Shown: positions 1 through 9,472 of the stretch, piece after piece
How positions within the stretch are numbered: position 1 is the stretch's first letter
Layout of the letters: every line of letters starts with the position of its first letter
Assembly (NCBI GenBank): GCA_009780065.1
Contig: WRAS01000001.1
Coordinates: 295,750 to 359,749, forward strand
Length of the DNA stretch: 64,000 bases
Source of the DNA: Bacillota bacterium
GTDB lineage: Bacteria > Bacillota > Clostridia > Christensenellales > UBA1242
Direction: 5' to 3'
The notes under the pieces: model-generated
Databases searched by the model: none
What the model was told of the DNA's origin: nothing
The model's input: only the letters and a program-made list of their open reading frames with translations
Position numbers and translations under genes: made by a program

Positions 1-35
1 TGCATATGTTATATTTTATATTAAAGTTAGGGGAC

Positions 36-689
36 ATGGAACAAAACAAAGAGCAATTAAAAAAACAAAGAATAAGAAATATATTAATTGCAGTCGGATG
101 TGTACTGTTGGCAACATATTTGTTGTTGTTTGTATTTACAACATGGGTGGTAATTGTACCACGTGGATATGCGGATTCACGTTATGGAAACATTCCAATC
201 GTGCGTGTGGATGGAACTGAATGGGTTTATGGATTTACCATAGCTAACCAATTTCCAGAATTAAATGATCCATCTATTTTTAGCCAGCGACGGTACTTTA
301 TGTTTAACGGTCAACTGCACCACATTCATCTTCCACAAGGAAGTTTCTTTGCGCTGCGATCAGATGAAGGACTTTCTGTAAGGAAAAATGATGAAATTCT
401 GGGTAGTTTTATTAATGAAATTGACAGACGGTCTGAGTCTAGCGTAATATCTATTTTCTTTTTGCACAATGATTCTATTTACTACAAGTTTACAGCACGG
501 AGAACTGCAATTTTTACAAGGGGTATTCTCCATGCAAGGACGACTATAAGTTTCGCTAAGTACAGATACTTCCGATTCTGTTTAATCAATTTTACTAATG
601 AACAAATTGATTTAGAGCGTTTTGGTGCGACACTAAACACAGCTTCGTCAGGAAGTTTTAAAATCAACGAAAATTTTCGAACAAGATAA
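36..689 (+). CDS. Membrane-anchored protein of unknown function
   Basis: I do not recognise a family. The ATG at 36 is preferred over the ORF-track start at 6 because it follows an aggggac purine stretch and gives a charged N-terminus (MEQNKEQLKKQRIRN) before one hydrophobic segment at about residues 16-40. The remaining 175 or so residues should lie outside the membrane and are rich in aromatic residues and beta-type sequence, with no motif I can name. It is followed at 22 bp by two related small anchored proteins, each with a good SD, so the three probably form an operon with the M64-like peptidase downstream. A promoter lies outside or at the very edge of the window. 217 aa. Confidence 0.6.
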   Translation: MEQNKEQLKKQRIRNILIAVGCVLLATYLLLFVFTTWVVIVPRGYADSRYGNIPIVRVDGTEWVYGFTIANQFPELNDPSIFSQRRYFMFNGQLHHIHLPQGSFFALRSDEGLSVRKNDEILGSFINEIDRRSESSVISIFFLHNDSIYYKFTARRTAIFTRGILHARTTISFAKYRYFRFCLINFTNEQIDLERFGATLNTASSGSFKINENFRTR

Positions 690-710
690 ATTTACAAAGG
701 AGAAAAATTT

Positions 711-1226
711 ATGAAAAAGATATTTATAATTTCATCTATTGGTCTTTTGCTTTTGGGTGTAGTTGGTTACTTTATTTTCGCCCTTGTTGATTGGACAAAT
801 CGAGCGTCGCCAGATGATTTCGAATTAGTGATTTCGGTGCGAGAAATAACATTACCATACGGTGATAATTTTTATATCGATGTGCGGATAAAAAATAGAA
901 GTGAGTGGGGAATACGAATTGCACATTTTAGTTCACCCGTTCGCACTTACGATATTGGAGGATGGGGTAATTTTCCAACGGGATATATTTCAGAAAATCC
1001 TACTTTCACGGTTATTCAAGGGAACAGTTATTGGCATAAAGTGCGCACATTCAGGAACGATGATTTTAATTTCGAAGCCATGCAACCTGGGATTTATGAA
1101 TTGAGATTTAATACCAATTTCTATATTAATTGGAGACCACGTGGCGTACGCTATCTTTTTACTTGGTGGCGTAACGAGCAACGTATAAATATTCAATCAG
1201 ATACAATACAGTTAACTGTTTTATAA
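711..1226 (+). CDS. Small membrane-anchored extracellular protein (paralogue of the next gene)
   Basis: 171 aa with an uncleaved-looking N-terminal anchor (MKKIFIISSIGLLLLGVVGYFIF) and an extracellular domain of about 140 residues. The start follows an aaaggag SD. Its early segment (DDFELVISVREITLPYGDNF) aligns with the same region of the next gene: DDF-x-L-x-IS, then a conserved Gly, then a V-x-KN turn. The two are tandem paralogues. The domain reads like a small beta sandwich, but this is inference from alternating hydrophobic residues. No enzyme motif or sorting signal is visible. Confidence 0.65.
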   Translation: MKKIFIISSIGLLLLGVVGYFIFALVDWTNRASPDDFELVISVREITLPYGDNFYIDVRIKNRSEWGIRIAHFSSPVRTYDIGGWGNFPTGYISENPTFTVIQGNSYWHKVRTFRNDDFNFEAMQPGIYELRFNTNFYINWRPRGVRYLFTWWRNEQRINIQSDTIQLTVL

Positions 1227-1250
1227 GGAAACAATAAAGGAGAACTATAA

Positions 1251-1724
1251 ATGAAAAAAAAATTAGTCATTATAATTCCAATAATCGTTGTTATCGTGGG
1301 TGTTGCGATATTATCGTCCATCATGTTCTTGGGCTGGGGTCCCAGTCGCGCCACCGAGGATGATTTTTCCCTGACTATTTCGATAGACCAAACAACAGTC
1401 ATGCATGGCGAAACCATTGATGTACAGGTAACGTTAAAAAATCATACTTGGCGGGCACAGAGGATTTCTACTTTTGGGTACTTTATTGGACACATACCTC
1501 CTGGTACCTTATTTAATATGCCAGCACCTGGTGGACAAACCCCCCCCCCCACCGTGCGACTTGGCAGAGAAAAACAAAGAACTATACCCATAAGGATTCC
1601 TGACTCGCTTGCATTAGGTGAACATGAGTTATCCTTTAACTATCGCCTTAGTATAAATAGGGGTAGAAACAGTTACAGAGAGTTTGAAATTTGGTCAAAT
1701 ATTATTTTTTTGAATATAGTTTAA
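1251..1724 (+). CDS. Small membrane-anchored extracellular protein with a C11 tract in the gene
   Basis: 157 aa, aaaggag SD 9 nt before ATG, N-terminal anchor (MKKKLVIIIPIIVVIVGVAIL) and an extracellular domain related to the preceding gene (DDFSLTISIDQT, then HGE and VTLKN). Around residue 100 it has a proline run encoded by eleven consecutive C residues (1540-1550). Gain or loss of one C would truncate the protein, so expression could be phase variable by slipped-strand mispairing; that is inference from a single sequence. Function is unknown, and its operon position before the M64-like peptidase suggests a cell-surface role. Confidence 0.65.
   Translation: MKKKLVIIIPIIVVIVGVAILSSIMFLGWGPSRATEDDFSLTISIDQTTVMHGETIDVQVTLKNHTWRAQRISTFGYFIGHIPPGTLFNMPAPGGQTPPPTVRLGREKQRTIPIRIPDSLALGEHELSFNYRLSINRGRNSYREFEIWSNIIFLNIV
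1540..1550 (+). repeat. C11 homopolymer inside a coding region
   Basis: Eleven uninterrupted C residues encode the Thr-Pro-Pro-Pro stretch of the 1251-1724 protein. It is the longest C/G run I saw in the window and is a candidate contingency tract. Confidence 0.9.
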
Positions 1725-1747
1725 AGTGATAAAAGGAGAAATTTATT

Positions 1748-4129
1748 ATGAAAAACCATTTAAGAAAAATATCAATACTTGCTCTGTTATTTATTTTTGC
1801 AATAACCCCTTTTGTAATATCACTTAATACATATGATAAGCGAAATGTTTTTGCAGGCACGAGATACATTAACGCAAAATGCAATTGCATAGATTGTGAA
1901 TGTATTGAATGTTTCTGTAAGGATTGTTGTGGTGACAATATTGTCCGCGGTGGACATCATATCAACGATATCCGCAGAAAAGTAGGATATAGTTCGGGTG
2001 AATTAGTGCGTACACACACTTTGTATGGTTATGTGACAACAAAACCAGTTTGCGATGACTCATATGAAAAGCGGGATATGCCGACTTTAAATCAATCAAA
2101 TTTTAACTCAAGTAATTATGAGATAATAACAGTTCACCAAGGGACAAACACTAACCTCGGCAGAGGTGTTAATAACGGTATTGTTGTTGTTTTACTTGCA
2201 GACGGTTTTATTGCTAACGAGATGGGTATTTTTATAAATCACGCCATATATGCATCAAATTTTCTAATAAGTATGTATCCGTTTAGTTTATTTTCGGACT
2301 TATTTACAATACATGTAATTTTTTCTAGTTCAAATCAATCAGGTGTAAGTGTACGCCATGGATGGCCTTGGAATAGGCGTGAGGTGGACAATGTCTTCGG
2401 AAGTTATGAGCCAGAAAGTGGTCGTATTGGCATGCCTCGCTGGGGAAGAAACCGTGCCAGATTTAATGCCAATTATTTCTTTGGTAAAGTAGATATGATT
2501 CAGGTAATTGCAAATTCTAACAGATTCGGCGGGACCGCTTTTATTTGGGATAATGGTTATTATGGATACGAGATACCTTGTCTTATAGGTCCAGCAGTCT
2601 CCGTAGCACTAACAACAGTACATAACCAGTTTGCTGGTGGCTGGGTAAGAACATTTATCCATGAATTCGGGCACTCATTTGGAAATTTGGCGGACGAGCA
2701 TAGATATAATAGAGCAGTGTGGGAAACTGCTAATCTAACAACAGAAAGCAATAACACCAGCGTGCGTTGGAGTCATTGGGTTGGACATGGTGACACAGGT
2801 CATGGTGCAATCGGTGTATACAGAAATGATCATGCTCCATCTGGGCATGCAATCCCAATGCGAATGGATAGATGTTTAATGTCACGGGCGACCAACACAG
2901 CTCGCCCATTCTGCGCAGTCTGTTCCTCTGAACTAGTCCGTCGTATGGCACAGCATCATTCTGGTGAAACTTTTGAACCGCGAATTACTGCTAACCAGAC
3001 ACATATAACAGTCCAACAAAACCCACGAAACAGAATTCTTCCATATGCATTCAGCGGAAATACAATGGTGCAACACGTAACAATCCCACAAGGAATAAAT
3101 TCAATAGGAAGATATGCCTTCTTGGGTGCAACTAATTTGCGAACAATACTAAGTATGTCATTTGTTGCACCGCCAATGATTGACAACACAACCTTCGCAG
3201 GCTTGGATAGATCGCGTATTACAGTAATAGTTGTTCCAGGATTTATTGGTGCATTTCGCAACGCAGGATGGACAGGTTTCAATATTGTTGACCCTCATTT
3301 TTTCGCCGGCGGCTCTGGTACACCCTCTGACCCATTTTTAATAAGCAACGCAACACATTTAAATAATATCAGATACGCGGCATCAGCCTACTTCCACCTC
3401 ACCAACAACATCTATCTCACAGGCACTTGGACTCCGATCCAAACATTTGGTGGCACAATCAACGGGAACAACCATGTTATCAGCGGCATGAATTTCACAA
3501 TGCCAGGGACACAGTTGGACAGCGCATTACACATCGGAATGATACGAAACTTGACGGGCATGATACGTAACCTAAGGATTGCCAACAGTCACGTTGAGTT
3601 CGGTCCCAACCACAATGGCAATGGCACACTACGTGCGGGTATCTTGGCGGGATCCATTTGGCGTACAGGTGTCGTGGATAATGTAAGAATAGAAAACAGT
3701 CATGTGATCACACATCGGCAGCAGTCTGAAATGGGTGGTCTGGCGGGCGAGGTCAATGGAACAGTACGAAATGTAAGGGTAATAAACACACAACTAGATG
3801 GTAACGGCGACATCGGCGGAGTCGCAGGTGTAGTGCAATCAAACGGCGAAATCAGGGCAAGTTTCGTGGTCAATATAAACGTCTGGTATTGGCGTGCTGG
3901 TGTTAACAGAAGTGTGGGTGGAATTACTGGCGCATTACGCGGTGGGTCTGTGCTAGTCAACCGTGTGGAAGGTTTTCATATAACACTTGCAAACAATACG
4001 TCAGGTTCTTTCTTTGGAAGACTTGTCGGCTGGTGCAATGGTGCGGGTACAATAACGCACTACCAAGAAAACAATGTAACATTCCAACCATCCAACACCC
4101 AAGTACCTAGACGCATTGGCAATCGGTGA
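1748..4129 (+). CDS. Exported M64-like metallopeptidase with Cys cluster, LRR and GLUG-like repeats
   Basis: 793 aa with an aaaggag SD. An N-terminal signal sequence spans about residues 1-36. Immediately after it lies a striking cluster of eight cysteines in 17 residues in the regular pattern CxCxx repeated, ending CC, which resembles a metallothionein-like metal ligand array. The catalytic region at about 110-400 carries FIHEFGHSFGNLADEH near residue 303, the HExxH zinc motif with the Gly-x-Leu-x-Asp-Glu-His continuation typical of IgA-type peptidase M64. After it come a short BspA-like leucine-rich unit (about 430-490) and a C-terminal region of GLUG-type repeats (about 520-790; FGGTINGNNHVISGMNF). 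No C-terminal anchor is seen, so it is likely secreted or wall-associated. A host glycoprotein substrate is possible but unproven. Confidence 0.8.
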   Translation: MKNHLRKISILALLFIFAITPFVISLNTYDKRNVFAGTRYINAKCNCIDCECIECFCKDCCGDNIVRGGHHINDIRRKVGYSSGELVRTHTLYGYVTTKPVCDDSYEKRDMPTLNQSNFNSSNYEIITVHQGTNTNLGRGVNNGIVVVLLADGFIANEMGIFINHAIYASNFLISMYPFSLFSDLFTIHVIFSSSNQSGVSVRHGWPWNRREVDNVFGSYEPESGRIGMPRWGRNRARFNANYFFGKVDMIQVIANSNRFGGTAFIWDNGYYGYEIPCLIGPAVSVALTTVHNQFAGGWVRTFIHEFGHSFGNLADEHRYNRAVWETANLTTESNNTSVRWSHWVGHGDTGHGAIGVYRNDHAPSGHAIPMRMDRCLMSRATNTARPFCAVCSSELVRRMAQHHSGETFEPRITANQTHITVQQNPRNRILPYAFSGNTMVQHVTIPQGINSIGRYAFLGATNLRTILSMSFVAPPMIDNTTFAGLDRSRITVIVVPGFIGAFRNAGWTGFNIVDPHFFAGGSGTPSDPFLISNATHLNNIRYAASAYFHLTNNIYLTGTWTPIQTFGGTINGNNHVISGMNFTMPGTQLDSALHIGMIRNLTGMIRNLRIANSHVEFGPNHNGNGTLRAGILAGSIWRTGVVDNVRIENSHVITHRQQSEMGGLAGEVNGTVRNVRVINTQLDGNGDIGGVAGVVQSNGEIRASFVVNINVWYWRAGVNRSVGGITGALRGGSVLVNRVEGFHITLANNTSGSFFGRLVGWCNGAGTITHYQENNVTFQPSNTQVPRRIGNR

Positions 4130-4142
4130 AATAAATTAAAAG

Positions 4143-4171
4143 TTGCAAAGTTTGTCCAAAAAACGTATAAT
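4143..4171 (+). promoter_or_regulatory. Promoter of ppc
   Basis: TTGCAA, 17-bp spacer, TATAAT. The start codon is 30 nt beyond the -10 and has a gggagg SD, so this unit has a conventional leader, unlike many others in the window. Confidence 0.75.
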
Positions 4172-4200
4172 GCCATATTACACGATGGGAGGATTTTATA

Positions 4201-6978
4201 ATGCTGTACCTGCTGGATAACCTTAAAAACAAAAAGAATACCCAGGCTGAATTGAATGCCGCGACCCAGGCACTGAACAAAGATATTAATTTACTTGGAC
4301 GTATGTTGGGTGACACAATTCTTGGCGTGGATGGAAAAGAGACCCTTGAATTAATTGAAAAACTCCGCGGGCTTTCTATGGGGGGGGACAGGGACTATAC
4401 CATGTGGAAAAAATTATTACAGAAACTGTCGGACGAAGAAATGAACAAAGTTGTGCGTGCCGCGGTCTGTTTCTCGATTTTATCTAACATAGCCGAGGAT
4501 CATCACCATAACCTTCGTTGGCGCAAACAAAGAATTGAATTTCCAACACCCGGAGAAGACAGTCTAGAGGCCAGTATTGAATTTGCAAAAAAGAACGGAT
4601 ACACAAAAAAAGACCTTAAAGACTTTTTTCAAAATGCATATATTGCGCCTGTACTAACCGCCCATCCAACCGAGGTCCAGCGTCGCACAATACGCGATAT
4701 CATAAAGGCAATTACCAAATTACTGGATAACCGTGATTCTGGTGCAAGAACAAAAGAAGAACATGATGAAATTGAAACTGGGTTGCGTGCAGAGATATTA
4801 AAACTGTGGCAAACACGTGTGCTTCGCAGTATCAAGCCATCCGTACTGGACGAGGTCGAGAATGTGCTTTCATTTTTTACTTCCACCTTCTTGACTGCGG
4901 TACCGCAACTATATACCAATGTGGAACGTGCAATTGGGGAAGATAACCTTCCAAACTTTTTACAGGTTGCCAGTTGGATTGGTGGAGACCGTGATGGACA
5001 TCCATTTGTAGATGCAAATGTGTTAACCGAAACACTTTCGCGACATGCGGAGAGGGCATTATCATTTTACATTGCCGAAGTGGGACGATTATTCAGTGAA
5101 TTGCCCATTTCTACGTTAAAGAACAAAATGCCTACAGGACTGCAAGAGTTAATTTCGACCTCGCCAGATTGCTGCCCGCATCATGCAGACGAACCATATC
5201 GCTTGGCACTTTCTGCAATCCAAGCCAGACTGGTTGCAACATACGAACAAATTATCGGAAGAATGCCTCCGGTAATAATTGATTCTTTTGTGCGTAACTC
5301 AACGGCCACTCCATATGACCAACCACAAGATCTGGTTGCCGATTTAATGATTATCGAAGAATCTCTTGAACACCAAGGTCTGAAGCTACTGGCACAGGAA
5401 AAAGTCAAAAAACTAACATACGCTGTACGTGTGTTCGGATGGACATTGGCACCGCTGGACATTCGACAAAATTCGGCAATCCACGGGCGTACAGTGGCCG
5501 AGTTAATCCAGGTTGCAAACCCAGGTACGGATTACCTTAAACTAGACGAAGCGGGTCGGGTTAAAATACTTTTGGAAACTCTGTCTTCTCCACGTCCATT
5601 GGTTTCTCGCCATGTTGACTATAATGCGGAAACCAAGAAAGAACTGGCAATCTTTGATGCGGCGCGGAATTCTCAATTACGTTATGGAATCGGTTGTATT
5701 CGCCAGGCAATTATATCCATGACAAATGATTTATCTGATTTGTTGGAACTGGCTGTTTTATTAAAAGAATCTGGAATTTTGCGCGACAAGGTCGTGGATG
5801 TGAATCTTGTACCACTGTTTGAAACCATCGAAGACCTTCACAATGCACCGCGCATTATGGAGGAACTGCTTTCATTACCATTTTACAAAGAATTACTTGC
5901 CAGTCGCGGCAACGTGCAAGAGGTTATGATAGGTTATTCCGATAGTAACAAAGACGGGGGTTTCCTGACATCAAGATGGGAACTGTACCGCGCTGAGGCT
6001 CGACTAGTAAAATTATTTGAAAAGTACGGCGTAAAAATCAGAATATTTCATGGAAGCGGGGGCTCGGTCAGTCGTGGCGGAGGCAAGAGTTACGACGCAA
6101 TAATGGCACAACCAAAAGGTGCGGTGCAAGGACACATACGCCTAACCGAACAGGGCGAGGTCATCAACGCCAAATACAGCAACGCAAAGGTGGGTAAGAG
6201 GAATCTAGAGGTCATCGTAGCCGCCACACTCGCAGCCACCGCAAAACCCGCCAGCACAGAACCGTCTGAACAATTTATGAACGCGCTGGGCGAATTGTCT
6301 GATGCTGCATTTGATGCATATCAATCCTTGGTCTATCAAACAAAAGGGTTCGAGGATTATTTCTGGCAATCCACCGTGATATCCGAAATTGCTTCGTTAA
6401 ATATTGGTTCACGTCCGGCTAGTCGTAATGCCAGTCGCAGTGTTCGTGACCTGCGCGCCATCCCTTGGGTGTTTTCGTGGGCGCAATGCCGTGTAATATT
6501 GCCAAGTTGGTTTGGATTTGGTACCGCAGTGGAGACTTTTCTGAAAAAACATGGAAAAGAAAAAGGCATAAAATTGTTGCAAGACATGAAAGGAAATTGG
6601 CCTATCTTTTCAACATTATTGTCTAATATGGAAATGGCACTTGCAAAAGCCGATATGACAATTGCCGCGCAATATGCCGAATTGGTTTCGGATAAACAAT
6701 TACGTGAATCTGTTTTTGGTCGAATTAAATCGGAATATGAACGTACGTGTACATACCTATTGGCTATTACTGGGCAAAAAACATTATTGGAAAATAACCC
6801 GGTATTAGGTATGGTTATTGCAAACCGTCTGCCACATCTGGATCCATTAAACTATGCCCAGGTTGAACTGTTGCGCCGTTACCGAAAAGGCGGGGCAGAC
6901 GAAACCTGCGACCAAATTCGCAAAGGAATCCATACATCAATTAACGCGATTGCATCTGTCATGCGTAACAGCGGGTGA
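4201..6978 (+). CDS. ppc: Phosphoenolpyruvate carboxylase
   Basis: Catalyses irreversible carboxylation of PEP to oxaloacetate, an anaplerotic step. 925 aa, normal for the bacterial/plant-type enzyme. Visible motifs include the catalytic His region (VLTAHPTEVQRRT), the GYSDSNKDGGF catalytic Lys/Arg segment, the glycine loop HGSGGSVSRGGG and the QGEVINAKY segment. The C-terminus reads RNSG rather than the usual QNTG, a conservative change at a site that matters in this family. The gene stands alone behind its own promoter. A G8 run at 4380-4387 near the 5' end keeps the frame. The full-length bacterial-type enzyme is less usual in Clostridia than pyruvate carboxylase or PEPCK. Confidence 0.97.
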   Translation: MLYLLDNLKNKKNTQAELNAATQALNKDINLLGRMLGDTILGVDGKETLELIEKLRGLSMGGDRDYTMWKKLLQKLSDEEMNKVVRAAVCFSILSNIAEDHHHNLRWRKQRIEFPTPGEDSLEASIEFAKKNGYTKKDLKDFFQNAYIAPVLTAHPTEVQRRTIRDIIKAITKLLDNRDSGARTKEEHDEIETGLRAEILKLWQTRVLRSIKPSVLDEVENVLSFFTSTFLTAVPQLYTNVERAIGEDNLPNFLQVASWIGGDRDGHPFVDANVLTETLSRHAERALSFYIAEVGRLFSELPISTLKNKMPTGLQELISTSPDCCPHHADEPYRLALSAIQARLVATYEQIIGRMPPVIIDSFVRNSTATPYDQPQDLVADLMIIEESLEHQGLKLLAQEKVKKLTYAVRVFGWTLAPLDIRQNSAIHGRTVAELIQVANPGTDYLKLDEAGRVKILLETLSSPRPLVSRHVDYNAETKKELAIFDAARNSQLRYGIGCIRQAIISMTNDLSDLLELAVLLKESGILRDKVVDVNLVPLFETIEDLHNAPRIMEELLSLPFYKELLASRGNVQEVMIGYSDSNKDGGFLTSRWELYRAEARLVKLFEKYGVKIRIFHGSGGSVSRGGGKSYDAIMAQPKGAVQGHIRLTEQGEVINAKYSNAKVGKRNLEVIVAATLAATAKPASTEPSEQFMNALGELSDAAFDAYQSLVYQTKGFEDYFWQSTVISEIASLNIGSRPASRNASRSVRDLRAIPWVFSWAQCRVILPSWFGFGTAVETFLKKHGKEKGIKLLQDMKGNWPIFSTLLSNMEMALAKADMTIAAQYAELVSDKQLRESVFGRIKSEYERTCTYLLAITGQKTLLENNPVLGMVIANRLPHLDPLNYAQVELLRRYRKGGADETCDQIRKGIHTSINAIASVMRNSG

Positions 6979-6995
6979 GGTATAAACAAAAATAT

Positions 6996-7024
6996 TTGTC
7001 ATTTTTGCAAAAACTGCTTATACT
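6996..7024 (+). promoter_or_regulatory. Promoter giving a leaderless start for the 7032 gene
   Basis: TTGTCA, 17-bp spacer, TATACT, then 7 nt to the ATG at 7032. There is no SD. The expected transcription start falls on or next to the A of the ATG. Confidence 0.7.
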
Positions 7025-7031
7025 TTTAAAT

Positions 7032-9467
7032 ATGAAGAAAATTTTATCCTTTTTTTTGATAGGGTGCTTTTTGATTGTCTCCCTTGTAATGGCAGGTTTT
7101 GACAGGGTCGGTATACAATCGGTAAATGCGACAATTGGTATATCACCGCATTACACTATTCACAGAGTCGGCTACGTTTATGACGATGGCGTTGGTGCGA
7201 ATGTTCAACAATCTTTGTTTGAAACGACCGGCATCAATCGTGATGTTGCAGACGAATTATTGAAAATATTGCGTGCAGTTTCTGGAAATAACTTGAATGC
7301 AACGCGCGATGCATCGCATTTTTCTGAATGGGCGCGCGGCGAGCCAGACGAACTGGTGCCAACAGCAGAAACTGTTAACATAACAATAATGGTAGAGGGG
7401 GTTCCAACGCCCACACCATTTCCACTTTATCAATTTTTATCGGGCTCGGTATATTTGCAACTTTTTGAACAAATTGGCACGGCACCGGGTAATCTGAACC
7501 CATTCCCAGCCAGCGAAGCCGATATTATTTCACAATTCACTTCACGAATGTGGCAAGTTGTTTACATGCGTGACGGGGTGGTCACGTTATGGATGACAGA
7601 ACCATACAGAGCAAGTCAATTCGGTGGAACCCAAGGAACAATTGTTCAATACGCGGATTCATTACTGCGACCAAATTTGCTTAATGATTTTACTGGGAAC
7701 ACAGATGGTGATTTATCGGGCGTTGTGGGTGGTGTGCTGGGATATTTTCCTGCTGCGGTTTCGACAATCGTGCCTATGGACGAAATAGAATGGCAGGACC
7801 AAGATAACCAACCAATAGTATTTGGGGGGAGTCTGGCAGAGGCAAGACCCTTTAATAATCCTCAAACACAAGATATGATTTGGATACCATCGCATTACGA
7901 AGTTGCACGCCAAACTGGCTGTACAGCGAGATGGGGACAACGAAGCGGTGGTCTTTTAATAAATTGTAACAGACATGGTCTTTGGCAGATGAGTGGTTTT
8001 GACAGAAGTTTTATGAACCACGTTGGCTGGACAGTCGCTGGAGTAACAGATGCATGGTTGCGCTCGGGATCTACAAGCGGTGCGAATGTTGCATCTTCCA
8101 TATGGCATGGTACTGGGAACGCGTCTGGTAATGGCAGCGGGTGGCCGCAAAGTTTCGGAATCCGTCCAGCAATTCATATAGACATCGCATCTTTACTTGA
8201 AACACCGCTAGAGGCACCAGTTGTTACTGTAACTCGTCCGGCGGCAAATCAATTGATTGCTTCGTGGAATGGAATACAGGATGCAGTTTCTTATCGTATT
8301 CGTGTAAATAACAGTGGCGCATGGCAGACGCAGACAGCCACAACATTTGTACACACAATAACGACTACAGGTACAACGACTTTTGAGGTTCAAGCCATAA
8401 GTGCAGGTCACAACCAAATATATTCTACAATTACAAGTGAGAGTTTCACGGTCAACCAGGAACAACTAGTGGCACCTTCCAACCTGGAAATTAGTTCAGC
8501 AGGTGTTCTCACTTGGGATTCAACCAATTCGCTGGGAACATACATTGTCTATCGAAATAACACAGCATACAGCACAGAATTAAATGCGACATCATGGACA
8601 ATTCCAACCACTTGGCCATCTGGTACATGGAATTTGCAGGTCCGTGCGACCGCACCATCATCGCATACATGGTTCACAAATAGTAATCTCAGTACGGGGA
8701 CAACCCATCAAACATGGACTGTGACAAGAGTGATTCAAGGTGTTCAAACACCTAACACAGTTGTAGATGGTAAACAATTTACACAACCAAATAATCCAAC
8801 CCCACCTGCGGGACATCATTTTGTTCATTGGGCATTGGGCTCGCTTACTGGTGCGGAATTTGACTTCACAACACCAATTACGAATGACATTTATCTTTAC
8901 GCTGTATTTGCAAAAAATACACACATTGTAACCTTGGTTATTAATGGGGTGGACTTTCCGCAGGCACCGATTGATTGGGGTACAAACTTTGCGCGACCAC
9001 CTGACCCAACGCCGCCTAGCGGTTATCAATTTCAATGGTGGGCACTTGGTTCTTCGGATGGTAGTTTTCATTTCTTTGATAACACAATTACCTCGGACAT
9101 ACGCTTGTACGCTGTTTTTTCACTCCTTACTAATCATGTTCTTACATTAATGGTAAATGGTGTTCCACAAAATCTTCCGCCAACCAATATCGTAAATCTT
9201 TCTGTATTCGCACCAACACCACCTGTTGGCTATATATTTTCTGGTTGGGCAAAAACCGAGGGTGGGGAAGTCGTACATACACCATATCAGGGTTCAATAA
9301 CGTTGACGGGAGATTTAACACTTTTTGCTGTATTCACACCACACGTTGATTACGGTAGCGCCGATGGTCCGTCGTTGATATTGATTGTTGGGGCAGTATT
9401 GCTGGGTTTCCTTGTCATAGGCGGCATTACAATTTTCTTTGTGTTACGCAGAAGAAAGAGTGTTTAG
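7032..9467 (+). CDS. Surface protein: DUF6273-like domain, FN3-like units, InlB B-repeats, C-terminal anchor
   Basis: 811 aa from the ATG at 7032, chosen over the GTG at 6975 because it starts a proper signal peptide (MKKILSFFLIGCFLIVSLVMAG) just after a strong promoter. Residues about 130-370 contain tryptophan-rich blocks ending GWPQSFGIRPAIHID, a pattern seen in secreted Firmicutes proteins often labelled DUF6273; I give that name tentatively. Two FN3-like units follow (about 390-560), then three InlB/Listeria-Bacteroides B-repeats (each ending LYAVF or LFAVF), then one membrane helix and a cationic tail RRRKSV. No LPXTG is present, so anchoring is probably by the C-terminal helix. A role in adhesion or interaction is inferred from the repeats. 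Confidence 0.8.
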   Translation: MKKILSFFLIGCFLIVSLVMAGFDRVGIQSVNATIGISPHYTIHRVGYVYDDGVGANVQQSLFETTGINRDVADELLKILRAVSGNNLNATRDASHFSEWARGEPDELVPTAETVNITIMVEGVPTPTPFPLYQFLSGSVYLQLFEQIGTAPGNLNPFPASEADIISQFTSRMWQVVYMRDGVVTLWMTEPYRASQFGGTQGTIVQYADSLLRPNLLNDFTGNTDGDLSGVVGGVLGYFPAAVSTIVPMDEIEWQDQDNQPIVFGGSLAEARPFNNPQTQDMIWIPSHYEVARQTGCTARWGQRSGGLLINCNRHGLWQMSGFDRSFMNHVGWTVAGVTDAWLRSGSTSGANVASSIWHGTGNASGNGSGWPQSFGIRPAIHIDIASLLETPLEAPVVTVTRPAANQLIASWNGIQDAVSYRIRVNNSGAWQTQTATTFVHTITTTGTTTFEVQAISAGHNQIYSTITSESFTVNQEQLVAPSNLEISSAGVLTWDSTNSLGTYIVYRNNTAYSTELNATSWTIPTTWPSGTWNLQVRATAPSSHTWFTNSNLSTGTTHQTWTVTRVIQGVQTPNTVVDGKQFTQPNNPTPPAGHHFVHWALGSLTGAEFDFTTPITNDIYLYAVFAKNTHIVTLVINGVDFPQAPIDWGTNFARPPDPTPPSGYQFQWWALGSSDGSFHFFDNTITSDIRLYAVFSLLTNHVLTLMVNGVPQNLPPTNIVNLSVFAPTPPVGYIFSGWAKTEGGEVVHTPYQGSITLTGDLTLFAVFTPHVDYGSADGPSLILIVGAVLLGFLVIGGITIFFVLRRRKSV

Positions 9468-9472
9468 TGTGT

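Noticed and set aside
4380-4387. G8 run in ppc as a phase-variable tract
   Set aside because: Shorter than the C11 tract and inside a housekeeping enzyme gene in the correct frame; chance is more likely.
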